Shown: positions 17,304-25,636, numbered from the stretch's first letter. The stretch: 64,000 bases of DNA from JAXDLW01 sp050998755 (GCA_050998755.1 JBPCPW010000011.1:1-64000), one strand, 5' to 3'. Numbers and translations are program-made. The notes: a model not told the origin generated them from the sequence alone.

Positions 17304-18262
17304 GCCGGGTCCGCCCTCCGGCCGGCCAGCATCAGGTACCCGTACATCAGGACCCCGGTGAGAAGCCCCACGGCGTAGTGCAGCCACGCGGGCGCGTCCG
17401 GGGAGGGGCTGAGCAGGCCCTCGATGGTCCCCGCGATAACCAGCAGGGGAGTGAGCCCGGCGACGATCACGACGGCCCGTCGCCCGGCTATGACCAGCGC
17501 GTCGGCCCTCCGCCGCGGCCCCGGCACGAGGATCGCCCATCCGAGCATCAGGCCCGCGGCTCCGGCCGCGACCACCACCGACAACTCGATGACTCCGTGT
17601 CCAACGATGAATTGGAACAATCCGCCGCTCAGGCCATACGCCTGCGTCAGGCCGACGGCGGCGCCGAGCTCGACGCCGTTGAAAATCAGCACCAGAATGG
17701 TCGGCAGCGTCAGGAGGACGCCCAGCGAGAAAGCGGTGAATGAGACCCGTATGTTGTTGCTCATGATCGAGCCCGCGGCCAGCGGGCGATCGTCACGGGC
17801 GATCTGGGTCCAGAGCTCATGGTGCTTCACGGCGGTGATCAGCCGCCCGGGGAGGATGCTGGACGCCAGCTCGGGGTGGGTGGCAATGGCGACAGCAGCA
17901 ATGATCGCGGGGAGAAACAGCAGCAGCGCCGAGACCAGCATGTAAGGGCCGGCGGCACGGTACGTGCGCGGCAGGGTACTGGCATAGAAATTGCCCAGGC
18001 GCGAGAGGACCGCACCACCTCGCCGGTAGACCACGCCATGCCCCCGCGAGACCAGGCCGTTGAGGTAGGTCGTCACGGGTTCCGCCGGCCAGTCACGCTG
18101 AGCCCGGGACAGGTCGGCCGCCGCGCGCCGGTAGAGCGTCGCCAGCAGGATGACCTCGTCCGCCCGAAGGCCACCGAGCCGCGCGCCGGACGCGCGCTTG
18201 ATCAGTCCCTCCAGCTGGCCCCACTCGGCGCGGCGCTCGAGTACGTACTGTTCCGGACGCAT
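17270..18262 (-). CDS. SpoIIM (stage II sporulation protein M) family membrane protein
   Basis: The N-terminal ~100 residues are helical and cytosolic (RPEQYVLERRAEWGQLEGLI). Several membrane helices follow with the family features NNIRVSFTAFSLGVLLTLPT and GHGVIELSVVVAAGAAG. This is the SpoIIM/DUF95 family, found in many non-sporulating bacteria beside RDD proteins and MoxR/DUF58 genes, as here. It converges on and overlaps the DUF58 gene and diverges from the RDD gene. No evidence of sporulation is seen in the window, so the name should not be taken as function. Confidence 0.88.
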   Translation of the reverse strand: MRPEQYVLERRAEWGQLEGLIKRASGARLGGLRADEVILLATLYRRAAADLSRAQRDWPAEPVTTYLNGLVSRGHGVVYRRGGAVLSRLGNFYASTLPRTYRAAGPYMLVSALLLFLPAIIAAVAIATHPELASSILPGRLITAVKHHELWTQIARDDRPLAAGSIMSNNIRVSFTAFSLGVLLTLPTILVLIFNGVELGAAVGLTQAYGLSGGLFQFIVGHGVIELSVVVAAGAAGLMLGWAILVPGPRRRADALVIAGRRAVVIVAGLTPLLVIAGTIEGLLSPSPDAPAWLHYAVGLLTGVLMYGYLMLAGRRADPAQSSERSLSSR

Positions 18263-18318
18263 GGGCCGTTTATACCGCGCGGGCGCCCGGGAGACGTGGC
18301 TTGAGGCATACTCCGGCC

Positions 18319-19149
18319 ATGGCCAGCCAGGCTCAGTTCGATGGGTTGTTCATCGCCACCCCTGAGCGGATCTCGTTCAGCTACCAGCTGGCCGGGTTGG
18401 GCAGCCGCTTCCTGGCTCAGCTGCTCGATCTGCTGATCCTGGCTGTCGCCGTCGCCGTCCTGGGTTTTGGGAGCCTGGCAATGGGTGGGACCACGGGGCT
18501 GCTGGTGATCGTGCTCGGTTCGTTCATCCTGGTCAATGGCTATTTCCTGTTCTTCGAAGGCCTGTGGTCTGGCCAGACCCCCGGCAAAAGAGTCGCCAGG
18601 TTGCGCGTTGTTGGGGGGTCGGGCCAGCCCATCACGTTCGAACAGGCCCTGACCCGCAACCTCGTGCGTAACCTCGATTTCCTTCCCATCGGCTACGGTG
18701 TCGGACTCATCGCACTCTTCGCCCACGGCCATGGCAAGCGCCTCGGCGACCTCGCCGCCGACACCGTGGTGGTGCGCGAGCGCTCCAGCCTGACCCTCGC
18801 CCGTCTGGTGACGATGGCCCAGCGCACGCTGGAGATCACCCCGGCAGACAGCGGCGCGGCGCGGGTGCCAATTGACGCGAGCTATACGCGGCAGCGGGCG
18901 ATCCGCGACCTGGAGCCATCGCTGCGAGATTTCGTCACGGCGTATGCCGGGCGCCGGCCGTCACTGGGCCTGGCCTACCGGGCGACGCTGGCCGAGTCGG
19001 CACGAGCCGGGCTGTCACGGGCGCTGCCCCAGGTGGTGGCCGACCACGGGGCTCTCGCCGCGCTGGACCAACTCGCGGACTATGCGGTGGCTCGGCCTGA
19101 GCTCCAGCAGGTGCCCCCGCCGAGCTACCTGCCGCCACCGGTAGGCTGA
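18319..19149 (+). CDS. RDD family membrane protein
   Basis: An RDD domain occupies residues ~10-160: the ISFSYQLAGLGSRFLAQLLD start with the characteristic R-x-x-A-x-x-x-D pattern, three or four membrane helices, and GQTPGKRVARLRVV. A ~110-residue helical cytosolic C-terminus follows. ATG at 18319 is preferred; a TTG at 18301 is in frame. It is divergent from the SpoIIM-like gene with a short shared control region, and the aldo/keto reductase starts 5 bp after its stop. RDD proteins are often placed in transport or ion exchange, which is unproven here. Confidence 0.87.
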   Translation: MASQAQFDGLFIATPERISFSYQLAGLGSRFLAQLLDLLILAVAVAVLGFGSLAMGGTTGLLVIVLGSFILVNGYFLFFEGLWSGQTPGKRVARLRVVGGSGQPITFEQALTRNLVRNLDFLPIGYGVGLIALFAHGHGKRLGDLAADTVVVRERSSLTLARLVTMAQRTLEITPADSGAARVPIDASYTRQRAIRDLEPSLRDFVTAYAGRRPSLGLAYRATLAESARAGLSRALPQVVADHGALAALDQLADYAVARPELQQVPPPSYLPPPVG

Positions 19150-19154
19150 ACAGC

Positions 19155-20117
19155 ATGGAATATCGGCAACTGGGCCGCAGCGGCGTGAAGCTCAGCACCA
19201 TCGGCCTGGGTTCATGGTTGACCTACGGCAACCAGGTCGACCGCGAGCGCTCGACGGCCTGCGTCAAGCGCGCTTTTGAACTGGGGATCAATTTCTTCGA
19301 CACCGCCGACATCTACCACGCCGGTGCCGGCGAAACGGAATTGGGTATCGCGCTGGCGGGGATCACCCGCTCGGACTATGTCCTGGCCACCAAGTGCTAC
19401 TGGCCGATGAGCGACAACGTCAACAACCGGGGCCTGTCGCGCAAGCACATCTTCGAGTCGTGGGAGAAGAGCGTGCGCCGCCTGAAGACCGACTACATCG
19501 ACCTCTACCAATGCCACCGGTACGACGAGGACACCCCGCTCGACGAGACGCTGCGCGCCCTGGAGGACCTCGTGCGCCAGGGCAAGGTCCTCTACTGCGG
19601 CATCAGCGAGTGGCAGCCGCAACAGATCAAGGCCGCCGTGGATTACGCCGACAAGCACGACCTTGACCGCATCGTCAGCTCGCAGCCGCAGTACAACATG
19701 ATCTGGCGGGTGATCGAGAAGGAGATCATCCCGCTGTGCGAGGAGGCGGGTATCGGCCAGGTGGTCTGGTCGCCGCTGGCGCAGGGCGTGCTCACCGGCA
19801 AGTACCTGCCGGGAGAACCTCTGCCCCCCGACAGCCGCGGCGCCGACGAGCGCGCCAGCGGCCCCATTCAGGGCTATCTCAAAGAGGACACCCTGAAGGC
19901 CGTCCAGGGGCTCAGGCCGATCGCCGAACAGGCCGGCATGACCATGGCCCAGATGGCGATTGCGTGGGTGCTCCGGCAACCCAACGTGACCTCGGCGATC
20001 ACCGGCGCGACGCGACCGGAGCAGGTGGACGAGAACGTCAAGGCCAGCGAGAAGAAGCTCGAAAAGAGCACCCTGGACGCCATTGACGAGGCCCTGGCCG
20101 GGCTGATCCGCTACTAG
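19155..20117 (+). CDS. Aldo/keto reductase, Kv-beta / YghZ-like
   Basis: This is a (beta/alpha)8 NADPH-dependent oxidoreductase for carbonyl compounds. The catalytic tetrad is visible: Asp49 (FFDTADIY), Tyr54, Lys80 (VLATKCYW) and His121 (YQCHRYDED). The cofactor-end blocks QGVLTGKYLPGE and TSAITGATRPEQVDENV fit the Kv-beta-like AKR subgroup. Length 320 residues is normal. It lies 5 bp behind the RDD gene, so it may be co-transcribed, and is convergent with the truncated histidine kinase. Confidence 0.93.
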   Translation: MEYRQLGRSGVKLSTIGLGSWLTYGNQVDRERSTACVKRAFELGINFFDTADIYHAGAGETELGIALAGITRSDYVLATKCYWPMSDNVNNRGLSRKHIFESWEKSVRRLKTDYIDLYQCHRYDEDTPLDETLRALEDLVRQGKVLYCGISEWQPQQIKAAVDYADKHDLDRIVSSQPQYNMIWRVIEKEIIPLCEEAGIGQVVWSPLAQGVLTGKYLPGEPLPPDSRGADERASGPIQGYLKEDTLKAVQGLRPIAEQAGMTMAQMAIAWVLRQPNVTSAITGATRPEQVDENVKASEKKLEKSTLDAIDEALAGLIRY

Positions 20118-20142
20118 CTGCAGAGCCGCCCGCGCGTGCAGA

Positions 20143-20721
20143 TCACCAGGGCGGAGGGGCGCGACGCCCTCGATATATTGGCGTTCGCAGGTCGTGCGAA
20201 ACGTTCGCCAGAAAATCCCTGCGCGCCCGGTCGCTCTCCTCCAGGGCCTTCACCTGTTGCTCCGTCACGGCGAGGCGCAGTGCGATTTGCGCAGCCTCGG
20301 CTTGCTCGCGGTTGAGGTGCTCGAGTTCATGGTTGGCGGCTCGCAGGTCATTTGACAGGGCGTCCGAGCGGATTTGAGCCCGTCGCCGCATCGAGCCCAG
20401 CCCGCCGACAAGTCCAGCTGCCCCCAGCAGAACGACGAGGTTGACCACATCTTGTTCGTCGGAAACCGTGAACGTGTAGTAGGGAGGAACGAAGTAATAG
20501 TCGATCAGCAGGAAGCTCGCCAAGGCGGCCACAAGGGAGGGCCACAATCCGAAGGTGACGGCAATGATCGCCACCAGCCCCAGGTACAGGAAGGCGTAGT
20601 CGCGGTACTTCGGTCCGCCGGCCAGGCTGAGGATCAGGGTCAGGAGAGGTGGGGCGCTGACGGCGAGAAGCCAACCCCCCGACGCCATGAGTCGCGATGA
20701 TCTACCCTGGTTTTCGTTCAC
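20143..20721 (-). pseudogene. DUF4118 sensor histidine kinase, truncated at the H-box
   Basis: The N-terminus carries a DUF4118 membrane domain of the KdpD type (four helices with PSLVAALASFLLIDYYFVPP at about residues 60-80). A coiled linker and the dimerisation helix FLANVSHDLRTPI with the phospho-acceptor His follow. About seven residues later the homology stops and the frame ends. The whole ATP-binding HATPase domain is missing, so the product cannot autophosphorylate. The break lies near 20165-20180, next to the aldo/keto reductase end, and a second broken gene lies just upstream. This indicates a rearrangement breakpoint rather than a simple point mutation. Confidence 0.78.
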
Positions 20722-20765
20722 AGTCCAATAGTGCCCGCATCTGCATAGGAGCGGGCCCCGTGCCG

Positions 20766-21508
20766 CTAGAGACCGACGTCCTCGAGCCGATCGTAGGCCT
20801 CGCGGCGCCGGCGGTCCGAAATCTTGGTGTATCCGCTGACGCTAGCCAAACCGGCATGGCCGAGCGTCTCGGCCGTGAGCCGCGCATCGCCGAGCTGCTC
20901 CTGCAGGAGGGTGCCGAGCGTGTGGTGCAACTGATGGGGGTGGAAGCGGGGGATGCCGGCCTCCCGCGCGCGTCCGCTCCGTCAGCTCCACGCTTCGTTC
21001 CTTGTTGCCCTTGCCGCGCACGACGGTGTGATCGCCGAGCACGTCCGGACGGTTGAGTGCCAGGGCCTCCGAGATCCGGCAACCAGTAGAGAGGAGAAGG
21101 AAGATAAGGGCACGATCGCGCAGTTTCTGTGGCGAGTCGCCGCCGAGCGCTGCCGCCAGGGGCGTCCGGTGCTCGTCATCAATGGGCTTCGGCAGGCGTT
21201 CACCGAGCTTGGGCAGGTCGATCGTGCTGCCGAGGTCGGCCTCGAACCGCGCCTCGTGCACAGCGCCGAACCGCAGGAAGCTCCTGAGCGCGACCAGCCG
21301 GCGCTTGCGGGTTGAGGCTGCAAGCCGCTGGGTCCCACCAGCACGCTTGACGCGGGCCCGGGCCAGTTCCTCCTGGTAGGCCTCGAGGAGGCCGCGGTCG
21401 ATGTCGTCGACCCTTTGGCCGGCGCCGCGGACGTCAGCGAAGCGAACAAACCGCCAGAGATCTTCCCGGTACCCGTCGACGGTGCCCGGGCTCCGGTCCT
21501 TTAACTAA
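20766..21508 (-). pseudogene. Tyrosine recombinase, decayed
   Basis: An N-terminal core-binding segment (TVDGYREDLWRFVRF near 21490) continues in one frame through LVALRSFLRFGAVHEARF and STGCRISEALALNRPDVLGD. The frame is lost near 20960. The C-terminal part (FHPHQLHHTLGTLLQEQLGD, ETLGHAGLASVSGYTKI) resumes in another frame and ends at 20766. The usual HxLR is HQLH, so the second catalytic Arg is gone. The N-terminal frame has no start codon before an upstream stop. It is dead as a recombinase and adjoins the truncated histidine kinase. Confidence 0.8.
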
Positions 21509-21582
21509 TCTGTATTCGGCGGGCGCCTCTCGGAGACACGGACGCATGACAACGATGGGGGCCGAAGTGATACGATCAAGAC

Positions 21583-21825
21583 TTGAAGAGTCTTCGTCTT
21601 CAACCGACCCTGGAGGCCCGCCTGAAGCAGGCTGCCGAGGCGGCCGGCGTGACTGAGTCGGAGTTGATGCGCGCCGCCGTGGGGGAGAAGGTGGATGCGA
21701 TCCTGGGCGATCGCCCCGACCAAAGACTGGCGAGTGTGATCGGGCTCGTACACGGCGGCGGCGGGCGCGCACGAGACGCACACCAGCGCTTCGGCGAACT
21801 TCTGATCAAAGACCTGAACAGGTAG
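21583..21825 (+). CDS. Putative VapB-type antitoxin (ribbon-helix-helix)
   Basis: The 80-residue protein opens with KSLRLQPTLEARLKQAAEAA and GVTESELMRAAVGEKVDAIL, a strand-helix-helix pattern of the Arc/CopG type. It ends with a charged tail that would wrap the toxin. The TTG start lacks a strong ribosome-binding site. The PIN toxin gene starts 22 bp downstream. By family rule the pair is a type II toxin-antitoxin system in which this protein neutralises the toxin and represses the operon; no operator palindrome stands out. Confidence 0.72.
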   Translation: MKSLRLQPTLEARLKQAAEAAGVTESELMRAAVGEKVDAILGDRPDQRLASVIGLVHGGGGRARDAHQRFGELLIKDLNR

Positions 21826-21847
21826 CGCTTCGGATGGAGGGTCCCGG

Positions 21848-22255
21848 GTGGCCGCCCTTGTAGACACCGGCCCGCTGGTTGCCCTGATCGACGCCGACGA
21901 GGATGACCACGAGCTGTGCCGCACCACGCTCGCCGGCCTGACGTCGCCGCTGCTGACGACGTGGCCAGTTGTCACCGAGGCTCTCTTCCTGCTCCACAGC
22001 GCAGCAGGCTGGCGCGGTCAGAGGCTGCTCTGGGACCTGATCCAGGGTCGCGACGTCGAGATCGTGGAGATCTCACCACTCGTGGACCGCGTCGTCGAGC
22101 TGATGCGCAAGTACAGCGATCAGCCCATGTCACTGGCGGATGCGACACTGGTGGCGGTCGCCGAGGCGCGGGGTGTCAAGACGATCTTCAGCTTGGATTC
22201 GGACTTCGCCGTCTACCGTTACCGTGGCAGGGAGCCCTTTCGTGTCGTTCCCTGA
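21848..22255 (+). CDS. VapC-like PIN domain toxin
   Basis: The 135-residue PIN ribonuclease has all four acidic positions: Asp6 (LVDTGP), Glu44 (VVTEAL), Asp98 (SLADAT) and Asp117/Asp119 (LDSDF). These bind Mg2+ and cut RNA, usually tRNA or rRNA in this family. The GTG start has ggaggg about 7 bases upstream. It is intact and follows its antitoxin. It sits in a region otherwise full of broken genes, which fits the persistence of addiction modules. Confidence 0.88.
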   Translation: MAALVDTGPLVALIDADEDDHELCRTTLAGLTSPLLTTWPVVTEALFLLHSAAGWRGQRLLWDLIQGRDVEIVEISPLVDRVVELMRKYSDQPMSLADATLVAVAEARGVKTIFSLDSDFAVYRYRGREPFRVVP

Positions 22256-22835
22256 TGCCTGACTGCTCATCAGAACAGATTCGGCGAGCGGTGGACCCGG
22301 CCATCGGAAGAACCGCCCGAGAGCCTGGGCCGGGCAAGGCAATCGCGTCAAGCGGCAGCGCCTTCGATTCATCGCTCTGGACTATGTCGCCCGCCTTGGG
22401 GGCAGCGATAGAAGCCCAGCGCACAATGGATGCCCTCGACAATACTGGGACGTGTGATAAGGCTGTGGCGAGAATGGGTGGCGCGGCGTCGAGCTGAACG
22501 GGCGTGCGAACGGCTGATCTTGGACGGCGCTGCCATCTCGCCACCAGGTGGCTACGCCTGCATCTCGACGGATCCCCGCATCGGAGTCGTCGGGCCACCC
22601 CGCACCATCCGTACCCCCGGTGTCACCCCCGATCCCGGTGCACGTCACCCCTAATCCGGCGCGCTCGCGCCCGGCACGGAGAGGAAACGAATGACCGACT
22701 GGGAGAGGGAGTGGCGAGGGCCACGATGAGCCTCACGCTCGAACAGGGTCCGGAGACCCAGGCCCCAGGGGAGTTGGTGGCCTGGGCGGTGCGGCTCACT
22801 GAGGCGCTCCTCGGAGCGCCGGTCGGGCGTGTGAC
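22256..22835. other. Gene-poor stretch
   Basis: No family is recognised. At 22691 a 12-codon frame beginning MTDWEREWRG is preceded by ggagaggaaacga, and its TGA overlaps an ATG (22728) opening a 40-codon frame. This small coupled arrangement may be a leader or the stub of a deleted gene. The rest appears non-coding. Confidence 0.3.
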
Positions 22836-23048
22836 ATGCTCGGCGTGATGATCCGTCGCCTCTTCACTTGGCGAATGAACCTCTACAGGCTCATCGTCGG
22901 TGCCGTCGTCTTGGCCATCGTTCTTACTGCACGGGCATCCGGGTTACAGGAGATGTGGCTTGTCGCGATCGTGTGCATTCTTGTCGTCATCGGCGCCGTA
23001 GTTGCTGGCACGCGTGTACGGTCGATCCGAGACTGGCTGCGTCACTAA
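22836..23048 (+). CDS. Small hypothetical membrane protein
   Basis: The 70-residue frame encodes two hydrophobic stretches (LIVGAVVLAIVLTA at about 19-32 and MWLVAIVCILVVIGAVVAGT at about 40-59) with arginines on the expected cytosolic sides. Two ATGs (codons 1 and 5) could serve as starts, neither with a strong ribosome-binding site. It has lower GC than its neighbours. No family recognised; it may be real or chance. Confidence 0.35.
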   Translation: MLGVMIRRLFTWRMNLYRLIVGAVVLAIVLTARASGLQEMWLVAIVCILVVIGAVVAGTRVRSIRDWLRH

Positions 23049-23178
23049 TATGCGACGGCTCTATTCGTTCTCCTGACTCGCCTTGCGCCGCGAAGGCAAG
23101 CGGCCGCGGCATGCGGCTACGGGATCCTGGTTGCCCAGACGATCCATCACGGGAACGAGCCGCGCCCAACATGTGCCA

Positions 23179-23406
23179 TCAAAAGTCGCTTTGGACTCGA
23201 AGCCTCCCGCGCTCAGTGTCTGGGCGCACCAGCACCGTGTCGCCGTCACGGACGAACGCCAGCATCGCCTCCAGCTGCGGCCGGGCCGTGCTGCGGCCCG
23301 AGGCGCTGTCGGTGAAGACCCGGTCCACCGCGACCCCGTCGAGCTGCCGGTCCGGGTTCTGGTCCAGGGTGCTCACCCGGGTGTAGCAGACCCGCTGCCC
23401 GCTCAT
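23179..23406 (-). pseudogene. Serine recombinase (resolvase) N-terminal fragment
   Basis: The frame starts MSGQRVCYTRVSTLDQNPDR, the unmistakable opening of the resolvase/invertase family with the nucleophilic serine at residue 12. It continues through VFTDSASGRSTARPQLEAML and VRDGDTVLV. After residue ~60 the normal DRLARNLDDL block is replaced by unrelated sequence, and the frame ends at 75 residues. The catalytic domain is half missing and the DNA-binding helix-turn-helix absent. The ATG overlaps the stop of the upstream frame as ATGA, with gggagg as ribosome-binding site. Confidence 0.8.
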
Positions 23407-24251
23407 GAGCCTCCCGGTATCAGGAGTGTCAGGCGCCGCTTACGGCCAAACCACCCTTGGAGGGGGGGCCGTGGATGATCGAAGGGCCGATGGCACAGGC
23501 CGGCGTAATCGCCATTGGCGAAACTTGAGCCCAATCGGCGTCCTAAGCCGGGGTCCCGATGTCCGAATGCAGCCAAAGCCGTGGGTTGCCGTGCGTAGGG
23601 GCGGCAACGGGTCAAATGTCGAGGGCGAATGAAAGAATCGCCGCCGCTGCGCGTATATGTAGCGTGGTTACCACGATGAGGCGCCGGAGCAGTCGCCTCC
23701 GCAGAGCCCGGTCCTCCGGCGTCGCGCTCGGTCTGCGCCCGGAGGGCCTTGAGGTCCTCAAGGTCCTTGGGTCTGCCGACCGCCTCCTTCATCCGGATCA
23801 GGTCCTCCACGCCGGCCACCGTGACGACCACACCCGCGCGCTCCCGCGCCCGGGCACCGTCCCTGAGGTGGTCGAATCCTCCGTCCGCGCCCGGAGCCGC
23901 GGCCAGGATGTCCATCCGTCCCGCCGAGGTCAGGACGTGGAGGATGCGGTTCTTCTCGAACACCTCGGGCTCGAAGTCCGAAGGGGCGACGATCAGCTCC
24001 TCGTCCACGTGGTTCCAGCGCGTGATCACCCGGGCATCCAGCTGGCGCAGCGCCGCCCCGAGCTGCTCCAGGTTGGAGGTCCCCTGCTCGGGGACGATGT
24101 CGAGATCGAACGTCTCCCGCTCCCCCACCCCCATCACCATCAGCGCACCTCCTCCGATGAGGACGTAGTCGACCTCGTGCTCCGACAGGGCCAGGAAGAT
24201 CTCATCCTCTTTCAGGGGGAGGGGCGGCAGCTCCTCGGGGTCACGCTCCAT
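23403..24251 (-). CDS. Nucleotidyltransferase toxin-like protein with an aberrant C-terminal tail
   Basis: Residues 1-185 form a small nucleotidyltransferase of the kind paired with HTH antitoxins. YVLIGGGALMVMGVGERET and FDLDIVP carry the G-G...D-x-D active site, and RMDILAAAPGADG and LIRMKEAVGRPKDLEDL are typical later blocks. Such enzymes transfer nucleotides to RNA or protein. The natural stop should come near residue 190. Instead the frame runs ~95 residues through low-complexity, unrelated sequence to 23403, suggesting loss of the original end by rearrangement. It overlaps the HTH gene by 11 bp, as in toxin-antitoxin operons. Activity may persist because the conserved domain is complete. 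Confidence 0.72.
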   Translation of the reverse strand: MERDPEELPPLPLKEDEIFLALSEHEVDYVLIGGGALMVMGVGERETFDLDIVPEQGTSNLEQLGAALRQLDARVITRWNHVDEELIVAPSDFEPEVFEKNRILHVLTSAGRMDILAAAPGADGGFDHLRDGARARERAGVVVTVAGVEDLIRMKEAVGRPKDLEDLKALRAQTERDAGGPGSAEATAPAPHRGNHATYTRSGGDSFIRPRHLTRCRPYARQPTALAAFGHRDPGLGRRLGSSFANGDYAGLCHRPFDHPRPPLQGWFGRKRRLTLLIPGGS

Positions 24252-24627
24252 CGCGGGAGCGCCTGGGGAAGGCGGGGCCCACGTCCTTGAACCCGGAGAG
24301 CTTCCGCTTCCAGGTGCCGGGCGCGGGGTCGCCGGCGAGGCGGCGCGTCCACGCCTCGATGGCCGCGGCCTCCTCGTCGGTTGGGAAACGCGTGGTGTCG
24401 ATCATGCGGATCCCGTCGACCTCGATGGTCATCACCACGCCGGCGGCGTTGACCAGGCGCTGGATGGTCTTCATCGTGGGCTCCACCAGCCCCGCCTCGT
24501 AGCGGCTGATCAGGCCCTGCGCCATCCCGGCGGCGTGCGCCAGCTCCCCCTGGGTGAGCCCCTTGCGCTCACGCGCCGTGCGGATGATGCGGCCGCCCAT
24601 ACCGGGCAGCGTTCTGCTCTCTGCCAT
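24241..24627 (-). CDS. XRE-type helix-turn-helix antitoxin/regulator
   Basis: Residues ~12-66 form an HTH_XRE domain (GGRIIRTARERKGLTQGELA then HAAGMAQGLISRYEAGLVEP). The C-terminal ~60 residues contain TRFPTDEEAAAIEAWTRRLA, likely the partner-binding part. ATG at 24627 is chosen because a TATACT -10-like box ends 9 bases upstream; a frame extends to 24657. It precedes and overlaps the nucleotidyltransferase gene, the standard order for an HTH antitoxin and nucleotidyltransferase toxin. It probably represses its own AT-rich promoter. Confidence 0.82.
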   Translation of the reverse strand: MAESRTLPGMGGRIIRTARERKGLTQGELAHAAGMAQGLISRYEAGLVEPTMKTIQRLVNAAGVVMTIEVDGIRMIDTTRFPTDEEAAAIEAWTRRLAGDPAPGTWKRKLSGFKDVGPAFPRRSRDGA

Positions 24628-24650
24628 ACCATATATAGTATATCTCAAGG
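24628..24650 (-). promoter_or_regulatory. AT-rich, near-leaderless promoter/operator of the HTH gene
   Basis: Read on the minus strand, TTGAGATATACTATATATGG leads straight into gtATG of the HTH gene. TATACT fits a -10 box whose transcript would begin only a few bases before the ATG. The run of alternating A/T is very unusual for this GC-rich window and makes a plausible operator for the HTH protein. No convincing -35 is seen at the right distance. Confidence 0.45.
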
Positions 24651-24653
24651 TGG

Positions 24654-24911
24654 TCACCGGCGCTCCTCAGCGGTGATGAGGCGGTAGAGCGCCCGGGTCT
24701 CCTTCCCCGGCGCCAGCGACCGCCAGCCTGCATCGCCGTTCAGCACAAAGTACACGTCGGCCCGGTAGGCGACGTCGCCCTCTCGAAGCTGCCTCCCGAG
24801 CAGCGCCGGATCGCCCTCCGTTTGGCGCCAGACGTCCTCGAGGTCTGCGGCGTCGAGCTCCCCGCCGTAACGGAAGGCATCGCTATCGCGCAGCAGTAGC
24901 CGCGTCCTCAC
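24654..24911 (-). CDS. Small hypothetical protein between PRTase remnant and HTH gene
   Basis: The 85-residue acidic-basic mixed protein (LLRDSDAFRYGGELDAADLE, YRADVYFVLNGDAGWRSLAP) has no membrane segment and no family I recognise. Its GTG start overlaps the stop of the phosphoribosyltransferase-like remnant in the pattern GTGA, showing past translational coupling. Its stop lies 26 bp before the HTH start. It may have been part of a four-gene unit: PRTase, this gene, HTH, nucleotidyltransferase. Confidence 0.5.
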   Translation of the reverse strand: MRTRLLLRDSDAFRYGGELDAADLEDVWRQTEGDPALLGRQLREGDVAYRADVYFVLNGDAGWRSLAPGKETRALYRLITAEERR

Positions 24912-25418
24912 AGCCGCGTCCGGGCCACGCAGGCCACGATGATCTGGGACGCTCCGGCATCGCGGAGAAGCTCTCCGCAGACGCTGGAGACACGGCCGAA
25001 GGTGAACACGTCGTCACTGCGAGGGACTTCATATGCTCCGACACCGACGGCCGCTGGACGGCAGTCGACGACTGCGGTACGGCGACCGAGCGCCGCAGGG
25101 CCCCAGGGTTGTGGTGCGCGGTGGGGATCAGCGCGGTGAGACGCGCGCACAGCGCCTCGGCGGACCCGTCCGCGGTCACGCCGTGGCCCGGGACCGCGAC
25201 CAGGCTGACCGGGGAAGCAAGACGGCAGCGCCCGAGCGCGGCAGCGAGGAGGTGGCACTCGCCGTCAGGGCCTCTGGATGCCCGGCCTTGAGCGCCTTGA
25301 CCAAGTCGCGAAGCGCCTCGCGACGTCGAGGTGCCGGCGCCAGGCGTCTGAAACTGGTGAGGGTCGCGATTCCCTCGGTCAGAGTGTCGAGGATCTCGGG
25401 GCGGACTGAAAGGGCCAT
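24908..25418 (-). pseudogene. ComF-like phosphoribosyltransferase, frameshifted
   Basis: ATG at 25418 follows a good aggag site and starts ALSVRPEILDTLTEGIATLT. The frame is lost near 25260. Homology continues in a second frame as LVAVPGHGVTADGSAEALCA and GALRRSVAVPQSSTAVQRPS. It then shifts again near 25025 to the PRPP-loop-like SDDVFTFGRVSSVCGELLRD and ends IIVACVARTRL at 24908. The order and motifs match ComF-type phosphoribosyltransferases, with a short deletion just before the PRPP loop. It is inactive as it stands. Its leader is one copy of the repeat described at 25412-25509. Confidence 0.68.
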
Positions 25419-25509
25419 CTTGGTTGCTCCTGTGGTGCGGTAGCGACGCACACGACAGGGCGGGGCCGGTCCCGAGCGGAAAGGCCGAGCGCAGCGAGCC
25501 CGGCTTGAG
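25412..25509 (-). repeat. 98-bp conserved leader, copy A
   Basis: From 25509 down to 25412 (minus strand) the sequence is ~92% identical to 29065-28968. The shared part begins ctcaagccgggc, includes gaccggccccgccctgtcgtg and gcgtcgctaccgcaccacag, and ends with the ribosome-binding site, the ATG and the first codon pair. Copy A drives the ComF-like pseudogene. The repeat covers a whole 5' untranslated region and start, not a coding domain, and ends where the two genes begin to differ. Confidence 0.85.
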
Positions 25510-25636
25510 CCTTGTAGCGGTCAAGGGTCCGGCTCTGCCAGGGTGCGGCACGAGCGGACGGCCGCAGGAGGCGCCAAGGTGGCCAGATCCCGCCGAGATC
25601 GGGGATCAGCGGAGAAAACGAGCCGCTTCCCAAGCT

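Noticed and set aside
17270..18262. Evidence of sporulation from the SpoIIM family gene
   Set aside because: The family is widespread in non-sporulating bacteria, and no other sporulation gene is present.
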